From Pseudomonadota bacterium (GTDB taxonomy: Bacteria > Pseudomonadota > Alphaproteobacteria > Rhizobiales > Xanthobacteraceae): a stretch of 7,196 bases of DNA. Positions 1 through 5,659 of this stretch are shown piece after piece. Every line of letters starts with the position of its first letter. Position 1 is the first letter of the stretch. The stretch is taken from positions 1-7,196 of the forward strand of contig CAUJKG010000280.1 of NCBI GenBank assembly GCA_963205465.1. Direction: 5' to 3'. The notes beneath the pieces are model-generated. The model was given only the letters and a program-made list of their open reading frames with translations, was not told the DNA's origin and did no database searches. A program made the position numbers and the translations under genes.

Positions 1-818
1 AGGCCAAATCCAAGGCGCGCTATCAGCGCTACGAGGAATTGCTGAGCAAGGCTTCCGAAAAGTCGGCGCAGACCGCGCAAATCGTCATTCCCGTGGCGGA
101 GCGGCTGGGCCAGAACGTCGTCGATTTCGACCATCTCAGCAAATCCTTCGGCGACAACCTCCTGATCGACGATCTCACATTCAAGCTGCCGCCTGGCGGC
201 ATCGTCGGCGTGATCGGTCCGAACGGCGCGGGCAAGACCACGCTGTTTCGCATGATCACGGGCCAGGAGAAGCCCGACAGCGGCGAGATCAGGATCGGCG
301 AAAGCGTGAAGCTCGGCTATGTCGACCAGAGCCGCGACTCGCTCGACGGCAACAAGAACGTCTGGGAAGAAATCTCCGGCGGCGACGAGATCATCAAGCT
401 CGGCGCGCGCGAAATGCATAGCCGCGCCTATGTCTCGGCGTTCAACTTCAAGGGCGGCGACCAGCAGAAAAAGGTCGGCTCGCTGTCAGGCGGCGAGCGC
501 AACCGCGTGCATCTCGCGAAGATGCTGCGCTCGCACGCCAACGTACTCCTGCTCGACGAACCGACCAACGATCTCGACGTCGATACGTTGCGCGCGCTCG
601 AAGAGGCGATCGAGAATTTTGCCGGCTGCGCCGTCATCATCAGCCACGATCGCTTCTTCCTCGATCGGATCGCGACGCATATTCTCGCCTTCGAAGGCGA
701 CAGCCACGTCGAATGGTTCGAAGGCAACTTCCAGGACTATGAAGCGGACAAGAAGCGTCGCCTGGGTGCGGCCGCGGAAATTCCGCACCGGATCAAGTAC
801 AAGAAGTTCGCACGCTAA
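1..818 (+). CDS. ettA: Energy-dependent translational throttle protein EttA (ABC-F ATPase), C-terminal half, 5'-truncated by window edge
   Basis: This is the second half of an ABC-F family ATPase. The reading frame (first full codon at base 3) is open from the left edge, so the start lies outside; 271 residues are visible against about 555 for E. coli EttA. The fragment opens in the charged inter-domain linker (AKSKARYQRYEELL), then a complete second nucleotide-binding domain follows: Walker A GPNGAGKTT near bases 216-242, ABC signature LSGGE near 483-497, Walker B LLLDEPTNDLD near 546-578 with the catalytic Glu at 558-560, and the H-loop SHDR near 642-653. The end, RIKYKKFAR, is the typical EttA tail. 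There are no membrane segments, as expected for a cytosolic ribosome-binding protein. EttA is known to bind the ribosomal E site and gate entry into elongation according to the ATP/ADP ratio. Similarity to EttA runs along the whole fragment, so Uup or another ABC-F paralogue is less likely. A strong terminator starts within a few bases of the stop codon. Confidence 0.95.
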   Translation, partial: AKSKARYQRYEELLSKASEKSAQTAQIVIPVAERLGQNVVDFDHLSKSFGDNLLIDDLTFKLPPGGIVGVIGPNGAGKTTLFRMITGQEKPDSGEIRIGESVKLGYVDQSRDSLDGNKNVWEEISGGDEIIKLGAREMHSRAYVSAFNFKGGDQQKKVGSLSGGERNRVHLAKMLRSHANVLLLDEPTNDLDVDTLRALEEAIENFAGCAVIISHDRFFLDRIATHILAFEGDSHVEWFEGNFQDYEADKKRRLGAAAEIPHRIKYKKFAR

Positions 819-819
819 G

Positions 820-849
820 AATAAAGCCCCGGAAATCCGGGGCTTTATT
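820..849. terminator. Bidirectional intrinsic terminator between convergent genes
   Basis: A perfect 13-bp inverted repeat (AATAAAGCCCCGG, then a 4-base loop, then CCGGGGCTTTATT) lies directly after the ettA stop codon. On the + strand it is followed by a T-rich run (TTTTATCTCTT). On the - strand the A-rich left arm supplies a U-rich tail (CTTTATTCTTAG). It sits 25 bases beyond the stop of the convergent SGNH hydrolase gene, so one hairpin can end both transcripts. The GC-rich core with AT-rich outer pairs is the standard Rho-independent form. Confidence 0.9.
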
Positions 850-874
850 TTATCTCTTCGTCATGCGCGGATGT

Positions 875-1657
875 TCACCGCCGGGCTGGCTGCCCTGCGA
901 CGTGAACATTCGGCTGCGTCGCCGCCCATGAGATGGCGCCCGAGAGGGCTTCCGCCCAGCAGGCATAGCTCCAGTCGTTCATGTGAAAGAGATCCGGCGA
1001 GAGGAATGTCTCGAACGGAATCTTGCGCCGGTCGCGCCAGTCTTTCATCTGCGCCCAGCGGCGGAACACGGGCACGCCTTCTTCCCGCGCGATCACGCGG
1101 ATCAGTTCGACCATCGGTTCCGCGTCCGGGTCTTTCAGCACCTTGGGCGCATATTGCGGATCGATCAGCACGACATCGGCGCCGATTGCGCGCAAGCGGC
1201 GCAAGCCGTCGCGCATCACGTCGCCTTCCTTGGAGATGCCGTCGGAATTTAGGAGCGCATTGGTGCCGACCTGCCACAGCACGAGGTCGGGCCGTGCGGC
1301 TTGGACGTCCTGTTCGAAGCGGGCGAGCATCTGGCTGTCGACCGCGCCGCTCATGCCGCGATTGATGATGCGAAACTCAATTCCCGGAAAGCGCGCGCGC
1401 AGGCGCTTCGCCAGCTGGTTCGGATAATTCTGTTCGCTCGAGGATGCGCCGACGCCGGCGGTCGACGACGAGCCCATCGCGACGATGGTGACGGGTTCGC
1501 GGTTGGCGATCCGCTCCGCGACCCGCGCGAGCGGTCCCGACAGGCTGGTATATTCCGTCCCCGGTGCACAAGCGGGGGCGTTTTGCGTTTCGGCGTGGGC
1601 CGCGGCAAGGGAGCCGAGCAGAAGGCTCGCGGAAATCAGCAATTTGCGTGGGTTCAT
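875..1657 (-). CDS. Exported SGNH/GDSL-family hydrolase (esterase/acylhydrolase), catalytically intact motifs
   Basis: A 260-residue protein with an N-terminal signal peptide (residues 1 to about 22: positive MNPRK, hydrophobic core, AHA cleavage site), so probably periplasmic. It carries the four SGNH blocks: MGSSSTAG with the likely nucleophile Ser64 (block I; the Asp of the usual GDS is Ser here), NRGMSG with Gly101 (block II), QVGTNA with Asn133 (block III, oxyanion hole), and DLFH with Asp222 and His225 (block V). Length and motif spacing fit a single SGNH domain. The family hydrolyses or transfers acyl esters on lipids, glycans and other substrates; the substrate here is unknown. The gene is last of three on this strand. 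Its ATG overlaps the upstream stop (ATGA), and no good Shine-Dalgarno is seen close to it, which suggests translational coupling. Its neighbour opgC suggests work on an acylated envelope glycan; that part is inference. Confidence 0.82.
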   Translation of the reverse strand: MNPRKLLISASLLLGSLAAAHAETQNAPACAPGTEYTSLSGPLARVAERIANREPVTIVAMGSSSTAGVGASSSEQNYPNQLAKRLRARFPGIEFRIINRGMSGAVDSQMLARFEQDVQAARPDLVLWQVGTNALLNSDGISKEGDVMRDGLRRLRAIGADVVLIDPQYAPKVLKDPDAEPMVELIRVIAREEGVPVFRRWAQMKDWRDRRKIPFETFLSPDLFHMNDWSYACWAEALSGAISWAATQPNVHVAGQPARR

Positions 1658-2403
1658 TTGGGCAGCTTCGCAAGCTCCGAGAAGGAGGCCGCGCGCGAAA
1701 CGAATTCGGCAAGCAGGCGGCCGAGGCAGCGATGCACGGCTTCGTAGGTGCCGTTGTTCTTGATCGCGTTGAAATCGAATACTTCGTTTTCGCTCCAGTG
1801 CCGCATGATGTCGTAGCGGTTGAACAGCGGCGTATCCGAATAGGAGGCGACGCGGCGGATGCGTTCGTTCAGAGCGCCCGCATTGGCGGCGAACGAAAAG
1901 CGCGGACTGAATTGCGGGTTGATGAGGATCACGTCCGCGCCGGTCTTGCGCACGGCATTGATGAAGGCTTCGAGCTTGCGCTCGTATTTGTCGGGATCGA
2001 CGCCGCCGATCGCCTCCACGGTTCCGGTCTGGAGGATCACGAGCCCCGGCTTATGCTTTTCCAGCGCGCGCGGAAGGCCGGCGAGAATTTCCTTCAGCGT
2101 CTTGCGCGCTTCCGAATGCACGGCGACGCGGATGTCGTAATCCGGAAGCTGTTGTTTCAGCGTGGTTTCGAGAAACGACGGATAGGTTTTCAGCTTGTCG
2201 CCGAGGCGGGTCTGCGATGGCGCGCTCGATACGATGAGGATGTCCAGCGCCTTCGTGGAGCGCAACTTCAGCGCCGCTTTCGCCGCCTTGAAATAGGGTT
2301 CGACATAGGCGTCCGGAGCCTCGCAGCTCACCGGCTGCGCGGATGCCATTCCTGCAGTGAGGAGAAGCGGGACTAGCACCGCTCCGATGGCTGTGGCCCG
2401 CAT
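1654..2403 (-). CDS. Exported SGNH-fold protein with degenerate catalytic motifs (possible pseudo-hydrolase)
   Basis: A 249-residue protein with a signal peptide (residues 1 to about 22, cleavage near ASA). The layout parallels the next gene's SGNH hydrolase: beta-strand LDILIVSS near block I, a YP motif followed by a helix (residues 74-87), VILQTGTVEAI at block III, VILINPQFSPRF matching VVLIDPQYAPKV, and a C-terminal helix. The key residues have changed: the block III Asn is Val (GTV at 127-129), the DxxH of block V reads as NAIK near residues 212-215, and the Gly block is not recognisable. It may therefore be catalytically dead or use a different chemistry. I chose ATG at 2403 because AGGGGGG lies just upstream; an in-frame GTG at 2424 would add seven residues but has no ribosome binding site. 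The gene lies 32 bases after opgC and overlaps the next gene by 4 bases. Relationship to SGNH proteins is judged by eye. Confidence 0.75.
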   Translation of the reverse strand: MRATAIGAVLVPLLLTAGMASAQPVSCEAPDAYVEPYFKAAKAALKLRSTKALDILIVSSAPSQTRLGDKLKTYPSFLETTLKQQLPDYDIRVAVHSEARKTLKEILAGLPRALEKHKPGLVILQTGTVEAIGGVDPDKYERKLEAFINAVRKTGADVILINPQFSPRFSFAANAGALNERIRRVASYSDTPLFNRYDIMRHWSENEVFDFNAIKNNGTYEAVHRCLGRLLAEFVSRAASFSELAKLPK

Positions 2404-2406
2404 GGG

Positions 2407-2413
2407 CCCCCCT
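2407..2413 (-). promoter_or_regulatory. Ribosome binding site deciding the start of the degenerate SGNH gene
   Basis: On the - strand AGGGGGG precedes ATG (2401-2403) with a 3-6 base spacer depending on register. The alternative GTG at 2422-2424 has no purine-rich stretch at the right distance. This supports the shorter 249-residue protein, whose signal peptide then begins in the normal place. Confidence 0.55.
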
Positions 2414-2435
2414 GAGAGACGCACGATGAATACGC

Positions 2436-3608
2436 TTACGCCGCCAAGTTCTTAGGTGCCCGGCTTTGCAGCCTTTTATACCACGTCATGACGGCTGCAA
2501 GCGCTACCATCGCAAGAATACCCCCAAGGCTAACGAGGACCTGGAACCCGACCCGGGTCGAGACCTCGATCATCAGGATATGGGCGGTAAACGACAGAAA
2601 GACCCCTAAGCAGAAGATTTCAAGGGAATGCTCGCCGCAGAGGATCAGCGGCCGGGCCCAGCGGTGCCGGAGAAAGGCGGCGTCCGCCGGGACGAAACGG
2701 ACGACCACGGCAGTCAGCAACAGAAAGTGAAGTAGGCGAAGCGGGCTCAGATGGGTCTTGTCCAGCGGGAAGATCAGGAGCCAGTCCGGCCAGTCCATGT
2801 TGATCGAGAGGTTCGCCGTCATGTTGGTGGTCAGTTGCAGCCCGGCCGCGAGCAGCAGATAGAGCCCCGCCAGAATCAGGAACCAGTTCGAGCGCAGCAT
2901 CTTGTCGAGCTGGTGGACGCAGCCGATGCCGCACCAGGCCCCGACCACGAACAAAAATTGCCAGGCAAAGGGACTGAAGAACCAGACCTTGTCTTCCGGA
3001 TAGCCGGGCAGGTTCCAGCCCTGCAGATAGGCCGCGACATAGAAAATGAAGGAAAGGCCGAGCGTCAGGTTGGGCGCCCGCAACAGCATCCAGAGGATGA
3101 GCGGGAAGAACAGCATCAGCACGATATAGAGCGGCAGCACGTCCACGTTCGCCGGCAGGAAGCGCAGGATCATCGCTTCCACGATCACGATTTCCGGCCG
3201 CTGCAGAAAGTGCAGCAGGTTCATTTCCTCGATGTAGAGCGGGTTTTCGAAGCGGGAGGCGACCCAGGAAATCTGCGCCAGATAAATCATGAAGAGAAAG
3301 ATGAAGGCGACGTAGATCTGCCAGGCGCGCTTCAGAATGCGCGCGCTGCCGACCGTGAAGCCACGGTCGATCATCACGCGGCCATAGACGAAGGCGGCGG
3401 TGTAACCCGAGATGAAGACGAACATCTCAGCGGCATCCGAGAAGCCGAAATTCCGGGTCGTGAACCAGCCGACGAAATTCGACGGGATGTGATTGAGGAA
3501 GATCAGCCACAACGCGAGGCCGCGAAAGAAATCGAGCCGCAGGTCGCGGGCCTTCGGCGGTAGCGCGACACTGTCGGCTGGAATCGTCAGGCTCGGGACT
3601 GTGGTCAT
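2436..3608 (-). CDS. opgC: OpgC-family integral membrane acyltransferase
   Basis: A 390-residue polytopic inner-membrane protein with about ten hydrophobic segments (for example residues 28-40, 60-76, 97-113, 157-176, 183-195, 213-230, 242-260, 290-304, 327-348, 355-375). The N-terminal RLDFFRGLALWLIFLNHIP, with conserved Arg/Asp/Arg and His40, then FVFISGYTAAFVYG and the late GEHSLEIFCLGVF, are typical of the OpgC family. OpgC proteins transfer succinyl groups from the cytoplasm to osmoregulated periplasmic glucans in Rhodobacter and Brucella; other substrates occur among relatives, so the exact acceptor is uncertain. It is first in a three-gene unit with two exported SGNH-fold proteins, a pairing that recalls acyltransferase/SGNH sets for glycan O-acylation. 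No glucan synthase (opgG/opgH or a cyclic glucan synthase) lies in view. ATG at 3608 is the only sensible start, though no clear Shine-Dalgarno precedes it. Confidence 0.87.
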   Translation of the reverse strand: MTTVPSLTIPADSVALPPKARDLRLDFFRGLALWLIFLNHIPSNFVGWFTTRNFGFSDAAEMFVFISGYTAAFVYGRVMIDRGFTVGSARILKRAWQIYVAFIFLFMIYLAQISWVASRFENPLYIEEMNLLHFLQRPEIVIVEAMILRFLPANVDVLPLYIVLMLFFPLILWMLLRAPNLTLGLSFIFYVAAYLQGWNLPGYPEDKVWFFSPFAWQFLFVVGAWCGIGCVHQLDKMLRSNWFLILAGLYLLLAAGLQLTTNMTANLSINMDWPDWLLIFPLDKTHLSPLRLLHFLLLTAVVVRFVPADAAFLRHRWARPLILCGEHSLEIFCLGVFLSFTAHILMIEVSTRVGFQVLVSLGGILAMVALAAVMTWYKRLQSRAPKNLAA

Positions 3609-3685
3609 GATTGGAACTTGGAGAGGCCGCAGAAGCCGGAAACTACAGGGCTTTTTGCCCTTTACGCCAGCCCGGGCAGAAGCCC

Positions 3686-3714
3686 TTGCACAGCGATATT
3701 TAATGACATAAAGA
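3686..3714 (+). promoter_or_regulatory. Tentative promoter of the regulator-metF-metH operon
   Basis: A TTGCAC hexamer (3686-3691) and, after a 17-base spacer, TAAAGA (3709-3714) could act as -35 and -10 boxes. The -35 is reasonable and the -10 is poor. The putative -10 falls inside the palindrome at 3706-3725, so a protein bound there would block RNA polymerase. No equally good promoter was found for the divergent opgC gene. This is a by-eye suggestion only. Confidence 0.25.
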
Positions 3715-3725
3715 TATCCTTATGT
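3706..3725. promoter_or_regulatory. Palindromic operator, probable binding site of the ArsR-type regulator
   Basis: ACATAAAGATATCCTTATGT is a 20-bp inverted repeat in which 9 of 10 base pairs match (only A3712/C3719 fails), centred on GATATC. It is AT-rich within GC-rich DNA and ends 8 bases before the regulator's ATG. ArsR-family dimers typically bind such AT-rich dyads of about 12-20 bp. Position and symmetry fit autoregulation of the regulator-metF-metH operon. It lies about 97 bases from the opgC start, so divergent control is possible but not shown. ArsR-family SahR regulators of the SAM cycle are known in Proteobacteria; equating this site with theirs is inference. Confidence 0.7.
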
Positions 3726-3733
3726 GATGGGCA

Positions 3734-4774
3734 ATGGGCTTCGTCCCATGCCTTCGAAAGGTTTCCCCGTTGGTTCGCAAGAAGACGCCGTCGAACTTCA
3801 GCGCGCTCTTGGGCGGTCTCAAGGCCGCAGCCGAGGACACGCGGCTGCGGCTCCTGGCGCTCCTCGATCAGGCGGAACTCACGGTATCGGATCTGACCGA
3901 TATTCTCGGCCAGTCGCAGCCGCGCATCTCGCGGCATCTGCGGCTTCTGGCCGAAGCGGGAATCGTCGAGCGGTTTCGCGAGGCAAGCTGGGCGTTTTAT
4001 CGCCGCGCGAGCGAAGGCTCCGGCGCGCCGCTCGCCGACGCTATTCTTGCGCTGGCTGATCCTGCCGATCCCATTTTCGAGCGCGACCGCGAGCGGCTTG
4101 CGCAGGTGCGCGCCGCGCGCCAGTCGGCGGCGCAGAATTATTTCCGCAAGCACGCCGCGCGCTGGGACGAGTTGCGCAAGCTGCATGTGTCGGAAAGCGC
4201 GGTCGAGGCGGCGGTGCGCGAGGCTTTTGCGGGCAAGCACATCGATGCGCTGCTCGATCTTGGTACCGGTACGGGCAGAATTCTCGAACTGTTCGGTTCG
4301 GAAATTGCGCGCGGTGTCGGCATCGATCTCAATCCCGAAATGCTGCAATTCGCGCGCGCCAATCTCGACAAGGCGGGCCTGAAGCACTGCTCGGTGCGGC
4401 AGGGCGATCTCTACAATCTTCCGTTCCCGCGCGATTCCTTTGACGCGATCGTGCTGCATCAGGTGCTGCATTATCTCGAAGACGGCGCACGGGCGCTGCG
4501 GGAAGCCGCACGCGTGCTGCGCCCCAGCGGGCGTCTGGTCGTCGTCGACTTCGCGCCGCATCAGCTTGAATTCCTGCGCGATGAACACGCGCACCGCCGG
4601 CTTGGCTATGCGCCCGACACCGTCGAGCAATGGCTCAAAGACGCTGGTCTCGAATTCGACCGGCACCGCATGCTGGTTCCGGAACAAAAAAATGAAAATG
4701 CGCTCACCGTTTCGGTCTGGGTGGCGCGCGACCCGCGAATTCTGCTCGCGGGCGAGGGCAGAGAGGTGGCGTGA
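3734..4774 (+). CDS. ArsR-family transcriptional regulator fused to a SAM-dependent methyltransferase domain, ahead of metF-metH
   Basis: A 346-residue two-domain cytosolic protein. Residues about 22-91 form an ArsR winged helix: LKAAAEDTRLRLLALL, recognition helix QSQPRISRHLRLL, and a wing ending in WAFYRR. A helical linker (about 98-150) leads to a class I methyltransferase fold at about 155-330, with SAM motif I LLDLGTGTGR (173-182), acidic Asp198 in GVGIDLNPEML, QGDLYNLPF with Asp225, and FDAIVLHQVLHYL. No ArsR metal-binding Cys pair (such as CVC) is seen. Because it overlaps metF by one base and metH follows, it most likely controls methionine/SAM-cycle genes, with the methyltransferase fold perhaps sensing SAM or SAH; real methyltransferase activity is not excluded. 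The start is uncertain: ATG 3734 has only a weak ribosome site, while in-frame TTG 3770 has AAAGG about 8 bases upstream and would still keep the whole HTH. The palindrome at 3706-3725 is its probable operator. Confidence 0.85.
   Translation: MGFVPCLRKVSPLVRKKTPSNFSALLGGLKAAAEDTRLRLLALLDQAELTVSDLTDILGQSQPRISRHLRLLAEAGIVERFREASWAFYRRASEGSGAPLADAILALADPADPIFERDRERLAQVRAARQSAAQNYFRKHAARWDELRKLHVSESAVEAAVREAFAGKHIDALLDLGTGTGRILELFGSEIARGVGIDLNPEMLQFARANLDKAGLKHCSVRQGDLYNLPFPRDSFDAIVLHQVLHYLEDGARALREAARVLRPSGRLVVVDFAPHQLEFLRDEHAHRRLGYAPDTVEQWLKDAGLEFDRHRMLVPEQKNENALTVSVWVARDPRILLAGEGREVA
4761..4766 (+). promoter_or_regulatory. Ribosome binding site of metF
   Basis: GAGAGG lies 7 bases before ATG 4774, inside the end of the regulator gene. 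It favours ATG 4774 over the adjacent in-frame GTG at 4771, which would have only a 4-base spacer. Confidence 0.6.
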
Positions 4775-5646
4775 TGCAAAACGACATTCAGGTTTCGTTC
4801 GAGTTCTTTCCGCCGAAGACGCCGGAAATGGAAAAGACGTTGTGGACTTCGATCGCGCGGCTGGCGCCGCTGAAGCCCCGCTTCGTTTCCGTGACCTATG
4901 GCGCGGGCGGTTCCACGCGCGAGCGCACGCACGGCACCATTGCGCGGATGCTGCGCGAGACGTCGCTTACTCCCGCCGCGCATCTGACCTGCGTCGGCGC
5001 GACCAAGGAAGAAACGGATTCGGTCGTGCGCGATTATTGGAATACCGGCGTGCGCCATATCGTAGCGCTGCGAGGTGATCCGGTGACCGGGGCCGGCACG
5101 AAATACGAGCCGCATCCCGGCGGCTACGAGGGTAGCGCCGAACTGATCGCCGGCATCAAAAAGATCGGTGACTTCGAGATTTCGGTTTCCGCCTATCCGG
5201 AAAAGCATCCCGACAGCGCTTCGCTGGAAGCGGAGCTCGATCTCCTGCAGCGAAAGGTCGATGCGGGTGCCACGCGCGCGATCACGCAGTTCTTCTTCGG
5301 CAACGATCTCTATTTCCGCTATCTCGACCGCGTGCGCGCGCGAGGGATCAATATTCCGATCGTGCCCGGAATCATTCCGGTCTTGAATTTCGCGCAAGTG
5401 AAGAAGTTCGCCGAGATGTGCGGCTCGCATGTGCCGAATGCGCTGGCCGATCGCTTCGCCGGTCTCGAAAACGATGCGCAGACGCGCCAGCTCGTTGCCG
5501 CGACGGTCGCCGCCGAGCAGGTCAACGATCTGCGCCAGCGCGGCGTCAGCGAGTTTCACTTCTATACCCTCAATCGCTCCGAACTCGTGTTCGCGATCTG
5601 TCATCTGCTCGGCATTCGTCCCGAGACGAGTGCCGCCGCGGCGTAA
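4774..5646 (+). CDS. metF: Methylenetetrahydrofolate reductase (MetF)
   Basis: A complete 290-residue TIM-barrel flavoprotein; E. coli MetF has 296. It reduces 5,10-methylenetetrahydrofolate to 5-methyltetrahydrofolate with NADH and FAD, supplying the methyl group for methionine synthesis in the cytosol. Family landmarks: SFEFFPPK near the N-terminus, with Glu10 matching catalytic Glu28 of E. coli; FVSVTYGAGG (37-46); HLTC (70-73); HIVALRGD with Asp102 matching Asp120; AGATRAITQFFF (164-175); VPGIIPV (197-203); and the C-terminal FHFYTLNRSELVFAICHLLG. All key residues are present. It shares one base with the stop of the upstream regulator (TGATG) and is followed 13 bases after its stop by metH, so it should be co-transcribed and probably under the same operator. 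It ends in a short Ala run that adds nothing recognisable. No riboswitch fits upstream, since the regulator's coding region reaches the metF start. Confidence 0.97.
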   Translation: MQNDIQVSFEFFPPKTPEMEKTLWTSIARLAPLKPRFVSVTYGAGGSTRERTHGTIARMLRETSLTPAAHLTCVGATKEETDSVVRDYWNTGVRHIVALRGDPVTGAGTKYEPHPGGYEGSAELIAGIKKIGDFEISVSAYPEKHPDSASLEAELDLLQRKVDAGATRAITQFFFGNDLYFRYLDRVRARGINIPIVPGIIPVLNFAQVKKFAEMCGSHVPNALADRFAGLENDAQTRQLVAATVAAEQVNDLRQRGVSEFHFYTLNRSELVFAICHLLGIRPETSAAAA

Positions 5647-5659
5647 TGGAATGAAAGTT

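Noticed and set aside
1564..2376. A 270-codon open frame on the + strand opposite the degenerate SGNH gene
   Set aside because: The - strand frame carries a signal peptide, an operon arrangement and SGNH-like landmarks, while this one has none. Similar + strand shadows at 319-1365 and 2751-3563 were rejected for the same reason.
2404..2424. A GTG start at 2424 giving an N-terminal extension of the degenerate SGNH protein
   Set aside because: There is no Shine-Dalgarno before it, whereas ATG 2403 has AGGGGGG just upstream and starts a normal signal peptide.
3647..3685. Two small GC hairpins (AGGGC-TTTTT-GCCCT and GGGC-AGAA-GCCC) in the opgC leader, considered as an attenuator or riboswitch
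   Set aside because: Stems are only 4-5 bp, with no U-run in the opgC direction and no conserved riboswitch core. They are expected by chance in such sequence.
3609..3733. A SAM- or SAH-type riboswitch ahead of the methionine operon
   Set aside because: The intergenic region is 125 bases, shows no recognisable SAM/SAH aptamer, and the protein regulator with its palindrome explains control better.
3662..4687. A 341-codon open frame on the - strand opposite the ArsR-methyltransferase gene
   Set aside because: It is antisense to a gene with clear domains on the + strand, and its low-complexity Arg/Ala-rich product matches no known fold.
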